From NCBI RefSeq assembly GCF_000203815.1, contig NW_004457729.1, forward strand, positions 2,480,674 through 2,544,673: a stretch of 64,000 nucleotides of DNA. The letters run 5' to 3'. Made by a program: the position numbers and the translations under genes. Below are positions 10,484 through 24,581 of this stretch, one piece after another. Under the pieces are notes generated by a model, which made no database searches, had not been told where the DNA came from, and saw nothing but the letters and a program-made list of their open reading frames with translations. The DNA is from Cavenderia fasciculata (lineage: Eukaryota; Evosea; Eumycetozoa; Acytosteliales; Cavenderiaceae). How positions within the stretch are numbered: position 1 is the stretch's first letter; the number at the start of each line of letters is the position of its first letter.

Positions 10484-13206
10484 ATGTCTACACCATTAAG
10501 AGGATCATCACCAAAGGTTTCATTCTATACACCAGAATACTTTGACAATGAAGAACACGATGATGGTGATAATGAACACCATGAAAGTCACTTTACCTAT
10601 AGAAATTATATGGAAGATGTAAGATTAGCGACAAGAAAGACAGACATACAGACAGAGATAGATATAAGAGATTGAATAAAAGTACAACTAACCAACCATT
10701 TCAATTACATTTCTACTATCTTTTCTATATAGGATCAATCAAGAGTAAATTCATTTACATTTAATATGGCTAGACAAGATCAAACTCATATCTTTCAAAG
10801 AATCATTTTAACAAATGAAAGTGTGTATTATACAGATATAATATAATTAGTAGTACTACTTGATCTCTAATAATAATTATCTTTTTATTTTTTCTAGATG
10901 AAAAGGAAATTGAAGAATATGCAGAAGTTTGTGAAGAATTATTAAAGTCTATCAATTTGAGAGATAAATTAGTTTATCATCCAAAGTTGTGGAGACCCGA
11001 TGCATTGCCAAGTGACAAACCACCTTACAATCCATTCCACACTGAGCCAGAGACTGCATCTGAACACACTTTCAAGGCAGTCAATGGAACCTATTTGGTC
11101 TATCGTACTGAAAAGGATCGTGTCGAGGAAAGAGCATCGTTTACTGTTCCCATTACACTCAACGCCTACTACAAGGAACTCAACAACATTATGCGTTTCT
11201 GTTCCTATGGTCCAGCCAAAACATTTTGTTTTAAGCGTCTCCGTCTTCTCGAATCAAAGTACAATATGCACATTCTCTTGAATGATTCTGTTGAATTGGC
11301 TCATCAAAAGAGTGTTCCACATCGTGACTTTTACAATGTCAGAAAGGTTGATACCCACGTTCACCATTCATCATCTATGAATCAAAAACATCTTTTAAAA
11401 TTTATTAAAAGAAAGTTAAAAGAATGTCCAAATGTAAGAAAATATAGAAATATAAACAAATATAGATAGATAGATCAATATATATTAATTTACTTTATTC
11501 TTTAGGAAGTAGTAATATTTAGAGATGATAAATATTTAACATTATCAGAAGTATTTAAAAGTTTAAATTTAAATGTTGATGATCTTAGTGTTGATACTTT
11601 GGATGTACATGCCGACAATAATACATTCCACCGATTCGATAGATTCAATCTCAAATACAACCCATGTGGACAGAGTAGATTGAGAGAGATCTTTTTAAAG
11701 ACTGACAATCTTATCAAGGGAAGATATTTGGCCGAACTCACCAAGGAATTGATGGAGGATCTCGAAAATAGCAAATACCAAAACGCCGAGTACCGTCTTT
11801 CCATCTATGGTAGAAAGATGAGCGAATGGGACAATTTGGCATCGTGGGTCATTGACAATGAACTCTTTTCGACCAAGGTTCGTTGGCTCATCCAAATCCC
11901 ACGTCTCTATGATGTCTATCGTTCGACCGATGCTACCAACTTCCAAGACTTCCTTGCCAATATCTTCCAACCTCTTTTCGAAGCTACCCGTGATCCAGAA
12001 TCTCATCCAAAGCTTCACAAATTCCTTCAACAAGTTGTTGGTATCGATTGCGTCGACGATGAAAGTAAATTTGAAAAGAAATTTACCGAAAAATTCCCCA
12101 ACCCACAAGAATGGACCTCTGAACATAATCCTCCCTATACCTATTATCTTTATTATCTCTATTCTAATCTTTATTCTCTAAATAAATTTAGAGAAGAAAA
12201 AGGTTTTAGTATGTATACAAAAAATGGAAAAAAAAATAGAAAGAAAAGAAACTAATTTTATTTTTTCTTTTTTCCTTTTAGATACACTTTCACTTAGACC
12301 ACATTCAGGTGAAGCTGGTGAAGTTGATCATTTGGGTGCAGCTTTTATTTTAGCAAATGGTATTAATCATGGTATTAATTTAAGAAAAACTCCTGTACTT
12401 CAATATTTGTAAGATAGAAAAGAGAAAAAAAGAAAAAAAGAATTAATTATGATTCTAATTTATTTATTTATTTATTTATTTATTTTTTTAGATATTATTT
12501 AACACAAATTGGTATTGCTTTATCACCATTGAGTAATAATTCATTGTTTTTAACATACTATAGAAATCCATTCCCAGTATTCTTTGCACGTGGTTTGAAT
12601 GTATCCATTTCGACTGATGATCCACTTCAATTCCATTATACCAAAGAACCACTCATGGAAGAATACAGTATTGCCACTCAGGTTTGGCATCTTTCACCAT
12701 GTGATATTTGTGAAATTGCTAGAAACAGTGTTTTACAAAGCGGTTTTGAACACAATGTAAAGAGTCATTGGTTGGGTACTGATTACTTAAATCCAAACAA
12801 AAATGGTATGAAAAAAAAAAAAAAAAAAAGAAAATAGAAAGATTTATTAATTTATTATTTATTTGTGTGTATTTTTATAGATATCAAGAAAACAAATATT
12901 CCAGATATTAGAGTATGTTTTAGAAATGAAACATTGACAGAAGAATTACATCTTCTTTACAAGTCATTACATACATTACCAAAATTCAAAGAGATTGATA
13001 TTTCATTCTTGAATTCAAGATTGCCACTTGAAATTACCTCTCCCAACAAAAAGACTCCAAACTCTCAAAACCCACGTAGAAAATCAATTCCACTCGCCAT
13101 CTCTAATAGTAATCCACCACCTCTTTCACTCAATGTTGCTACCAGTGATCCAATTTCAATTCGTCCAAATCAATCATTGAAACTAAAAAAAAAAAATACA
13201 CAATAA
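10484..13206 (+). CDS. amdA: AMP deaminase
   Basis: Seven exons (10484-10618, 10733-10820, 10898-11433, 11506-12208, 12282-12408, 12492-12805, 12881-13206) join in frame to 742 residues. The enzyme hydrolyses AMP to IMP and ammonia in the purine nucleotide cycle. The zinc site HxH is in VDTHVHHS. The substrate and active-site motifs [18 protein letters not shown] and [11 protein letters not shown] are all present, as is the C-terminal [13 protein letters not shown]. The N-terminus is short compared with animal enzymes, and the C-terminus ends in a Ser/Pro/Asn-rich tail. The start was chosen at MSTPLRG because an A-rich context precedes it; the frame remains open a few codons upstream. Confidence 0.96.
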
Positions 13207-13375
13207 CCTAAACAAGAAAATAAGAAAAAAAGAAAATAAGATAAAAAGAAACAAATAACAAATAACAAATAATACGTAATAAAATAAATAAATAAGAAAA
13301 AAAAGAAAATACCCAATACCAAATATATAATATAATAATTTACAACCTATTGTCTTTTTTGTTTTGTGATTTTAT

Positions 13376-14348
13376 CTATCTATTTTGATTTTTTAAGGCC
13401 TCTAAAGAATATTTATATTTTTCATTCTCTAAAGATAATTCTTGAATTGTTTTCTAAATAATAGAATTAAATAGTATTATTATTATTATTAGTACATGGA
13501 TTTATATAGATTATAATATATAATTAAATTATTCTTTTTCTTTTTTTCATACTTGTAAACCTAGATTAATATTTTTAATGGTACCATATTTTTCTTCAAC
13601 AGATTTAATTTTTTGATAGGCTAGGATCTTTTGATAATCCAACAATTGTTTACTGGCACTACTAATATTAAAACTTTCATCACGATCAAATATATTTGTT
13701 CTGTCACCAAGATCTCGTAAACTTTCTGACAGCATGCCAACTCGATTGGTTGCAATTTCCAATTGTATTGTCAATGAATCAATATTGGCATCGCGAACTC
13801 TCAAACCTTCTTTAATCTTGCATAATCCTCTTCTGTAATTTTATGTGTTTCTTTCCATTGCAATAATTCCTCGTTTTGAAATCGTAGTTTCTTTACTTCA
13901 TCATCCTTTTGTGTACAACTATATTTAATTTCTTTTAATTTACTTTCCATTACTTGAATTCTAAAAAAAAAACAGAAACAAAAGACAATGAGAAACAATA
14001 TATCTATCTATCTATCTATATGTATCTATCACTCTATTCTATTTACAATGTATTTTTTGAATCCAATTCTTGTTTATAAGATTCTAGTTTTAATTCAGTT
14101 TGATCTTGTTGTTGTAAGAGGTTTAGATTTTTCTCTTTTAGTAGATCATTTGATAGAGATAGTAATTGTAACTTTTCAGATATCTCATGAAACCATATCT
14201 GTTGTTTCCTTGTTGTCTCTTTTTCATCTTCAACAATCGTTTCTATAGTTTCTGATGTTGATGTTGTTGTTGCTGTTGTTACATTTGTGTTGGTTTTATT
14301 ATTTGTTGTTATTTGTTGATCATCTTGTTGTTGTTGTTGACTACTCAT
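13376..14348 (-). CDS. coiled-coil protein of unknown function (frame shift in exon 2/3)
   Basis: Exons read on the minus strand: 14047-14348, then from 13960 down through 13553, then 13376-13453. The N-terminus is Gln/Thr-rich. From about residue 45 nearly all of it is heptad-like coiled coil (SEKLQLLSLSNDLLKEKN, MESKLKEIKYSC, LENEKYKYSLEALKNQ). I do not recognise a family. Near 13800-13815 the frame EEDYARLKK ends in a stop while LRVRDANIDSL continues one frame away. Adding one base to the short A run there would restore a continuous coiled coil. Either the assembly has an indel or the gene is damaged. A role as a structural or scaffold protein is only a guess. Confidence 0.6.
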
Positions 14349-15202
14349 TCTTGTAAAGACAAAAGAGAGAGATTAATCTAAATTGCTAACTATATATATA
14401 ACTTTCAAGAAGAAGTTTTCAAGGGACCTTGACCAAAGAAAAGCATGCTTTGTCGCTTCAATTTAAATTAAATAATAATAATAATATTTTTACAGCATCT
14501 GACCTTTGAAACAAAGAAAGTCTTTTAAATCAAATATTAGTCTATTTTATTTATGGTTTGAGGTATAACATAATTATATTAGTCACTATATATATATAGA
14601 ATCATCATCATCATCGTCATCATCATCATTATTATTATTATTATTAACACCAGAATATGGAACCTATGACTCTATCTATCTATCTATCTATCTATCGATC
14701 TATCTATGAATGACTCAATCGTCTGGAACAAATGAATGGTTCATCTTGGCATCTAGCTCCAAACCCCTCTGAATGATATCAATATCATCTGGATGGGCCT
14801 ATGACCCATCCACCATATGGGGATCTATTTGACCAAAACAAACATGTGTAAAACCTTGGGTAACCCATATACTAGTATATAAAGATATATATATTTTGAA
14901 AAGATGGATATCTAAAAGTATTTTTTGTGTTTACAAATATTGATCCATGTTTACTTTAACCATTGACCAGATTCGTCGACGTTCAGCATACACTTGTTGG
15001 TGAAAACAAAACAAAAAAAAAATAAAAATAATCAAAAAAAAATCATATCACCCCTTTTAAAAATAATCCTCACAATAGCTTATAAACAACAATAACAACA
15101 TAATAAGTAACTTATCAACGTTTGGTTTTGAAGATAACTATAGTAGTAGTAGAGGGTAGAAGGACTAGTAAAACAGCAGAGAGAGATAGATAATATTTAA
15201 AC
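14349..15202. other. divergent promoter region with two adjacent hairpins
   Basis: Lies between the coiled-coil gene (-) and the kinase gene (+). It holds ATC/ATT and CTAT repeats plus a less repetitive segment, about 14700-14880. Within it are two perfect hairpins, 14773-14788 (ATGATAT, CA, ATATCAT) and 14791-14811 (GGATGGG, 7-nt loop, CCCATCC). No coding frame seen. Confidence 0.6.
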
Positions 15203-16639
<1,437 letters not shown>

Positions 16640-17079
16640 TTTGTATTATCATATAGTAAATAATTTTGTTTTTAAAAACAATAACAAACAATTAAAAAAT
16701 AAATCATATCAAATAAATAAATCAAACTATCACATTTTTTCTCTCAAAACTAAATTGATTGATAACTATTTATTTTAATCTTGGATAATTATTTATTTGT
16801 TTTATAACCTTGTACAAAAATAACGATGACGAGTAGCCCTTGGAAAGAAGAAAGAGATTTGTGATTTGAGTACATCTATAAATGGGCGAGATTATTCATT
16901 CACCAAACAAAAGTTGCTTACGTAGTCGAGGGAAAGATATTTGAGTGGAAATATTTCCAAACGAACGAAAAAGGGAGGACATGGACCTTCATCTTCAAAA
17001 AAATATCAACAAGAAATAGTAGTGGTAGTAGATTTGGTATAAATTTTAAAGTAATATACAAAAATAAATAAAATTGTGT
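16640..17079. other. convergent 3' intergenic region
   Basis: Between the ends of the kinase gene (+) and the homeobox gene (-). A/T-rich with AATAAA-like signals on both strands. A segment at about 16820-16990 is more complex but shows no frame or RNA motif I recognise. Confidence 0.5.
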
Positions 17080-18850
17080 TTATTTTGTTGTTTGAGGGTA
17101 TTTCTTGTTAAGTCTATTCAACTCTTCTTCTAAAAAGCTAAAAGTATTTTGATGATAATTAAATTTTTGTTTTCCATTATTAATATTATTGTTATTATTG
17201 TCTTGTTGTTGTAATTGTTTTAAATGATTATTATTAATATTTTCTAATTCCTCTTCTTCTTCATCTTCATCATCTTCATCAACTTCTTCATCATCATCTT
17301 GATTGTGTTGTTTGATTTCTAAATTGGTTGTTGCTTTTCTTTTTTGATTAAATTCATGATTTCTTGGTGATGATGATGGAGTACTATTAAAACTATCAAT
17401 GTCACCCTTTGCAACTTGGGAGAGAATTGAAAGTCCATGAATATCAGATGGTGGAATATTATTATTATTATTTGTTATTGCTTCTCTTGGAGAAACTGGT
17501 GAACTAGTTGAAAGTTGTAATGATTCTATAGGTTGATTTTGATGATGATGGTTATGGTGATGATGGTGATTTTGATGTTTACTCTTTACATTCATGCTAT
17601 TCATGATTGGTGTTAATGAAGTGCTTTCATCTCCCAATTTTGTTGGGAGTTTGCCACCACTTGTATTCAACGATGGAAGACCATTGGGAGAGGATGGAGA
17701 CAATTGTTCGGGGACTGGTACGCGGCGACCACCAGTTCCATCGGTTGATTTTCTACGATTTTCCTGGCGTTTGTTGGAAAACCAAGTTGTTACGGCCGTG
17801 TAGGTCATACCAAGTTGGTTGGCCAGCGACTCTTTTTCCTCTTTGTTGGGGTAACAGTCACGATTGAAAAATGACTTTAAAACAGTCGATTGTTCCTTTT
17901 TAAGTCTGGTACGGCGCTTCTTTTCCTTCTCATCTCTTGGTGAGTTTAGTGATATCATGGGTTGACCTTGTTCAGGTGGAAAAGTTGGAGTTGAAGAATT
18001 TGAAGCTGGACTATGTGGTGGTGATGATGATCCATCATGATGATGATGATGATGATGATTCATATGTTGTTGTTGTTGTTGCTGGATTTGTTGTTGTTGT
18101 TGTTGATGTTGTTGCTGTTGCTGCTGAGCTTGACGAAGATTATTATAATGTTGTTGTTGGATTTGATGATGTGGAGAATGGATGGTACCATGGCCATGTG
18201 GAGAGTGATGATGTGGTGAGTGATGATGTGGAGAATGGTGACCATGTGGCGAGAGGAGATGTGGCGAATGGCTGTGTGGCGAGGACATGTGGTGTGGCGA
18301 ATGGTAGTCTGGAGGTGGTGGAGTGGATGGATTGGATAATTGTAGCAATGGAATATAATGTGGTTTGGTGCTGGCTGGATTATTATTGTTGTTGTTGTTG
18401 TTGTGGACGTGTTGATGGGGTGAAAAGCCTCTGGAATTGGGTGATTGTTGGGGTGGCGTATAAGTGGAAAAAACATATTGCTTTGGATGATGTGGAGGTG
18501 ATGATGGAGCCGAATGTGGAGCGTTCATATGATGATTATAGGTCATTTGTTGTTGTGGTGGAATATGATGATTAGGTTGATAGGGGTATTGGTTGTTGTT
18601 GTTGTTGTTGATTATATATTTTGTTGTTATTATTATTATTATTATTTGCCGATTGAATATTTGGTGATAGTTGATATGATTCATTGGTTTCAACTTTAAC
18701 CTTTTTTAAATTATTTCTTGGTGATGCCATTGCAGTATAGTTTGTATTATTGATATCCTGTTGATTATTATTATTATTTCTTGGAGATGATGGTTTATCC
18801 AAAGACTCGGTTAATACCGGTCTTGAATTTAAAAGTAATCCAATATCCAT
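17080..18850 (-). CDS. homeobox transcription factor, His/Gln/Asn-rich
   Basis: The homeodomain lies at about 17750-17930: KKRRTRLKKEQSTVLKSFF, then NKEEKESLANQLGM, and the recognition helix VTTWFSNKRQENRRK. The invariant W48, F49, N51 and R53 are present. Flanking regions are low complexity: Asn runs, a His/Ser/Pro repeat (SPHHHSPHG units), Gln runs and an acidic block near the C-terminus. It would bind DNA in the nucleus and may control development. The N-terminal frame beginning MDIGLLLNSRPVL (18850) reaches an Asn run, after which the remainder, including the homeodomain, reads one frame away. No GT..AG intron fits there, so a one-base indel at about 18605-18650 is likely. The 3.5 kb gene-free region upstream is unusually long for this compact genome. 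Confidence 0.85.
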
Positions 18851-21800
18851 TATTATTATTATTATTGATTATTGATTATTGATTGGGAAAATATTATACA
18901 ATTATATAAATAAATATAGTTTTTTTTGATAGTTGGAAAAAAAAAAAAATAGCCTATGTTTGATTGGAAAAGAGTAGAAAGAGCGAGTAAAATTACAAAG
19001 AGTTTTGATTATTATTATTATTTATAATAATAAATATAAATAGGAAAAGAAAAGATTAATTAATAAATAAATAAATAATTATTTGTTTGTTTTTTTTTTG
19101 GAATGTGTGTTTTGGTGATGTTGCTGTTTAAACTTTTAGGATTGTGTGTGAGTGTTGTGAGTGTTAAAAATGGCAATGGTTAATTGAAAATGTTTAAAAC
19201 AAAAAAAAAGAAGAAGAAGAACACAAGTGTGTAGTGTGGGGGGTAGTAAGTAGTTGTAGTAGTTGGTTGGATTGGTTGATTGATTTGTGATTGTTATATA
19301 AATATTTTATGATGATAAATTTTGGTTAAAATCTAAAAGTCTATTATATCCTTTTTTTTTAATTAATTAATTAAAAGGAGTGATTTGATTTGATTTTGTT
19401 TGAGTGATTTGGTTTTAAAAAAAAGAGGATAGATTGGATTGACGCGGCGGCGTTTTATATATAATATATTATAATATTTATATAAATATTATTATTATTA
19501 TTTTGGATGTGATTAATTTAATTGATTGGGTTCGAGAGTGTAAAAATAAATGGAACAAGAAGAGAAGGAGATAGGGGATGAATGAAAGGAGTAGGGTGTT
19601 TAAGAAGTTTAGTTCTTTTAATTAATTGCTTGGCGATTTTTAAAAATAAAATTCCATGTTGCAAGCTGCGATGGTGGTGGTGGTGCTAGTGGCAACACCA
19701 GTGTCAGTCACGCAACACTGCCATCCAGCAAGCAGCAGAAGCAGTAGCAGTAGCAGAAGCACACAGTAGTGTTACAACACTCTTTCTGCTGCCAGTAGTA
19801 GTAGGTACCTATTACTACTGATTGATTGATTGATTAATTAAGAGTGAGATGTCTGTTGGTGGTGTCGACAGCCACCTACCCACCCGCTACTGTTGCTCCA
19901 TATGATTAATCACAATGGGGATAGATAAGATAGGTATGGTGTTTAGGGTTAGGGTGGTGCTAAACACTTTCTTTTGACTCACACACCACCTACCGATAAG
20001 AAAATATCTCAACATGGCAAGAGAAGAAGAAGGTAAATAAAGAGAAGGGGTAAGAAGACGATTGGCTGAATGACTGCCATGGAGAAGCGGAACCGTTCCC
20101 CCTCCCCAGTGATTTGAATTTCACCATCTTCATCATGAGATGTGATATAGAGATAAATATAGAATAACAATAGATAGCGGTTGAATTGTGGGAAAAAAAT
20201 AACATATGGAGTTATTTTGGTTTAGAAAAAAAAAAAAAGAAAAGTGGAATTGAAATCATCCATTTTGTGTAGCAGTGGTAAATGGTGGTGGTAGTGGTGG
20301 TGGTAGATGGCTGGATGGGTGGTGGTTTAGTTGGCATGGATGACACAATCTAATTGATGATTCGGTGGTGTTTGTATGTGTGTGTTTTGTTCATTGATCG
20401 ATAGATAATAATTAAGATGCAATGCAATCGAGAGAGACAAGTTGGTTGTTCAATGTACAAACTGTCTTTTTGATGATGGAACCACAAGATCTAAATCGTC
20501 ATTTATGATGCCACACATACCTATCTATGTAGATGATGATGATTCCAAGTTGAATCTGTCTAAATCTCTTTTCTTATCTGTCTGTCTGTCGTTCGTTTGT
20601 TTGTTTGTCTGTCTCTCTGCCCAAATTCTAAAAAAGAATATATATATTTAAAGAGTTAATTTCAATGCAGTTTACAACAGATAAAAAAGTATTATTATTA
20701 TTATTTGATTGGTTTTTAAAAAAAGTAGTAGTTTTCAATCAAAAAAAAAACAAAAGAAGTAGTGTGTGTTTAAACGAAACAATTGTACACTGTACTTGAA
20801 ATGTTTCGACAGTTACCCATTGTACTGCTAGCTTTAGTTCTATTAATTAATTACATCGTCTGCCTGCCTGCCTACCTGCCCTGTTTAAACAACTTTGACA
20901 ATGTTGGATTCAATCCTGTTGGTGTGTGTGACTACTGGAGATCGAATAGCATCAATGGGGATTCATTCCTGTACAGTTGGTAGGGTTAGCCCTGAGACTC
21001 TGATCTCTCCAAAAATATAAGCACCAATATACACTGTTTAGTATTGTGTATTTTTATGCATCACATTACCACCCTTTACAATTTTCCCCCCATTTTGAAA
21101 TGATTTCGCTACTGTATTTTTAGGATTTTTAGATACTCTGTGATTTTAAAACACAAAACACTCAACATTGTGTGTGTGTGTGTTGAGGTTTGTAGGGTGA
21201 TAAGAGAGAGAATAAAAAGTTTAAACAATCATCACCATCACAGTCATTCATACCTTTCAACTTTTTCAATTTCAACTTTTTAAAAAGATCGACCATCAAA
21301 AAAAAAAAAAACAGAGTCTCTATTCTATAAATATATAAATATATAAATATATATGTTGAACTTGATTGAACTTTTCTATTTATATCTATTTATATCTATC
21401 TATCTATATCTATCTGTTATCTATTTAAAAAAAATGAAATATATAAGACTTGTAGGGGATTGAATGCGGGGGTGTTGGTATTGGGTTGGATGTCCTTCGC
21501 AGTTACTAGTTGTTTTATCTATTTCTGATTTGTTGTTTTTTTTTTAATCTAAAAAAGTCGATAAACATACAAGACCTATGATGACCCTAACCCTTTGATA
21601 CCAAAAGAGAAAACAGCCCAACAAGAAAGAAGAATTAAAACAAACAAACAAAAAAATACAACAACATCATCATCATCACCATCATTAAAAAGCAGATGGC
21701 CTCCTCTCTTATCTACGTGGTCATTCCTAACCCCCCCCTTTTTTATGTTTGCGAGGAGGAGATGGTAAGCTGATTGGATCGTCTTGTCTAGTGTGCCATT

Positions 21801-22396
21801 TAATGAGCTTATTTTTCAAGACTTGCCAGCAATGCATTTCTATAGGCAGAGTCTCAACGTTTTTCAAAATATCTGTTGCCTAATTAGTCGACAACTTGTT
21901 AAAATCATAAATGTGTATGCGCAATCCAAGGCTTGTCCCTACTATAATTAATGTTTTTTTCACACCTGTTGGAGCTGATTGCTCGTGAGATTCTGTTTCA
22001 TTTTTTTTCGAGCAGGGGTTGCCTTGTTGCAGACCTGTTTCGGGTCATTGTGCCATTCGTTCCAATTAGAGTGGGAGGACTCACTGGGTGCCATCATCAT
22101 TTTTTGATCGATTTTTTTTTTTTTGTTTTTTTAGTTTTTGCGATGTTCCTCTTTGTTGATTGGTCAAAGATCTTTAATCCAATAAAACGACCTCCATGAT
22201 TAGACTTGAACATGAACAAGACATGTTTCTAGAGCTCTCGGTGTCTCATCTTTTTAATTTTATCGTTTTCTTTCTCTCTCAAATCTATCAATTTGAAATA
22301 TCTCAACATGTTTGTGAATGAAAAAACAGAAGGGACAAAGACCTTTTGAGATATTTGAAAAAAGAAAAGTAGTATTACTTTTTTGATACTTTTTAT
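18851..22396. promoter_or_regulatory. long gene-free region upstream of the homeobox gene
   Basis: At 3.5 kb this is the longest gene-free stretch of the window. It lies upstream of the homeobox gene and beyond the 3' end of the CCA-enzyme gene. No frame has coding character. It holds a GC-richer, GCA/CAG-repeat-bearing block (about 19650-19870), a telomere-like hairpin (19939-19967) and several GTTTAAAC palindromes (for example near 19126, 20770, 20883 and 21218). A further GC-richer block (about 21700-22200) has no recognisable content. Developmental transcription factors often have long control regions, so I infer regulatory function; unannotated non-coding RNAs are an alternative. Confidence 0.45.
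19939..19967. promoter_or_regulatory. hairpin with G-rich telomere-like loop
   Basis: Perfect 8-bp inverted repeat GTGTTTAG (19939-19946) and CTAAACAC (19960-19967). The loop GGTTAGGGTGGTG contains a GGGTTAGGG-type sequence with the last stem base. It could extrude as a cruciform or hold a G-quadruplex in the loop. No function is known to me. Confidence 0.5.
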
Positions 22397-24274
22397 TTAG
22401 GTGATTTTAAAAAATTGATTTTTTACAATATGATCAAGAGAAAAAGAGGTAGATTTGTTTTTCCATTGGTAGACCATGATTTGGTCAATGGCAGGTCTTA
22501 TATCACAACTATTTACAATACCCAAGGCATCCATTACAGCTCGAGCTTCAAAACAAAATTTGGTGTTTGAAATGGGCATGATTTCCTTTTCGATGATTTG
22601 TTGGGCGTCAATCCAAATTTGATCGTCACGAGACAGGACGGGATGATGGTTGACGTAAAAATAGAGTCGGGCTGTCCACAATGAATTCTTCCATAGTTGG
22701 TTATGTCTCAACCATTTTAATAATGGCAACACTGATCCCTCAAACAATTGATTATCATCTATTAAATGTTCCAACGGTCTTGATGTTATCAATTGTATTG
22801 GATCTTTTAATATTTCATATGATAATAATGTACTTGAAACATTGAAACATATTTTTTTTGAATACTAAAAAGGAAAATAAAAGTATTAGAGTGTATGTTA
22901 TTTGTTTTCTTTTGTTTTTTTGTTTTATATATTTACTTTTAAATCTAGGAGAATTTTAAAAACATCAAGATGATTTTGATATTTTAATTTTAAAGGTAAA
23001 AAGATTGAAGATAGAATAAATTCTTGAATGGATTGATCTGGGACGATATTGGAGACATGTTGAGATTGTTCCAGATAGTGGAGAGATTGGTACCAATCTT
23101 GAGTGGTGATGAGACCTTGTGTTGGAAAGATAGAGTGGATGAGACCTGTATCTACCAATGTTTTGAAATAGGGGATTGCATGTTTATAGGACATCATCAT
23201 TGATGTAAATTCGGTATGTACACGTTCACGACTGACCTTTAGTCCGAGGAGATCACGTACTCTATCGGAACAAAGTGATTCATAGAGTTGAGACTCTATT
23301 GAAAAACTAAAACGATTCGAGAAACGTAATACTCTAAGTGCACGTAGTGGATCTTCACACAATGTAAGTGTTGGTGATAGAGGCGTTCTAACAATTTTGT
23401 TTTCCAAATCTGGTAAACCCATCAATGTATAATCTTCTACTCTCGTTGTCATTAGATTATAATACAATGAATTGATTGTAATATCTCTTCGATGTGAATC
23501 CGATATCAATGTTCCTTTTACAATATTTGGTATTCTCGAGAATTCATCATACTCTTCTGATCTTAATCCAGTAAAATCAAATGTTAATCCATCTTTCATT
23601 ACCAATGATGCTGTCTCTAAATGTTTTGATTTTTCTGGATTACTTTTTATTATATCTAAAAAGAAAAGAAATTAGTAGATAGTTGATATAAATACATTTA
23701 ATATATAGTTACAATTTCTAAATAAAATTTGATTATTTATAGAATAATATTTTTGAATCATTTGAACAAATTCATGACCAGTTAGATTATCAATTGCAAT
23801 ATCAATATCTGTTCCACCTTGAATACCCAATAATTTGTTTCTAACCCATCCACCAGCAACCCGTAGTTGAACGTCTTGTCTTTTGAAATAGATCAATACA
23901 TCTCTAAACAAGTTGAAATAGTATTTTTCATCTGCTGTCAAATCCAATATCTTGTAGGGATTACCAACTCGTTCCAATTGTGGTGATAAGTGTTTAAACA
24001 ACATTGGAAATATCAATGATGTTGTAGGTTGCATAACAATAGTTGATGCATTTAATCTTGATTTAAGTGGGTTTGTTATCTTTCTAAATTCAGATGGAGG
24101 GGATGAAGTAGATGAAGTAGAAGAAGTAGAAGAGGAAGATGGTGGAATGATAAAAAAAGGAGAACCCGAACTTGTTGTTGCAGAGGTAGTAGTAGATGAA
24201 GTTATGGTTCCAGTTGAAAAGTTTAATCTTTTACTACTATTGATACAAAATGAACCGATTCTATTTAAATACAT
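22397..24274 (-). CDS. CCA-adding enzyme (tRNA nucleotidyltransferase)
   Basis: Exons 23713-24274, 22937-23655 and 22397-22864 (minus strand) give 582 residues. It adds or repairs the 3' CCA of tRNAs. The class II nucleotidyltransferase core is clear: GGWVRNKLLG, the catalytic GTDIDIAID with two metal-binding aspartates, RRDITINSLYYN, and the nucleotide-template motif EDPLRALRVLRFSNRF, then a helical body. The N-terminus is Ser/Thr-rich with basic residues (MYLNRIGSFCINSSKRLNF), which could be a mitochondrial signal, as one gene often serves cytosol and mitochondria. It diverges from the Vps52 gene with about 300 nt between starts. Confidence 0.94.
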
Positions 24275-24581
24275 TCTTATACTATTATAAATATGATATA
24301 AATATATTTATATCATTGTATGATAGATATAAAGTCTAGACAATAAATAATAATAGGAGAGAGGGAGAAAGAGAGACACTCACAGTAGCAACAAAAGAGA
24401 GCAGGGGTATAAACGAAATTGATTGTCATTGGGTGTGTGTTGTTTGCAACGCCAAAGTATTTTTTTTAATATTTTTTAAAAATCATTGTTTTACCGTTAA
24501 AAGATCGTTAAGAGGCTGAGACAAGGTGCAGTTCAACAACAACAACAACAACAAGGTACCACCTAGTACCTACTAAATCAA
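24275..24581. promoter_or_regulatory. divergent promoter region, CCA enzyme / Vps52
   Basis: About 300 nt shared by the two divergent genes. It holds a GA-rich run, an E2F-like 7/8 match (ACGCCAAA at about 24451-24458) and a CAA repeat just before the Vps52 start. Nothing else seen. Confidence 0.4.

Noticed and set aside
17937-18575. 212-codon plus-strand frame opposite the homeobox gene
   Set aside because: Shadow of the CAT/CAA repeat of the real minus-strand gene; composition is pure repeat translation.
20783-20983. 66-codon frame starting MYTVLEMFRQLPIVLL
   Set aside because: Lies in a gene-free region; second half is driven by CTGCCTGCC repeats, no intron partners, no family resemblance.
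19051-21230. Several GTTTAAAC palindromes as a protein-binding array
   Set aside because: Given A/T content a few such 8-mers per 64 kb are expected; clustering is suggestive only, so left as a remark.
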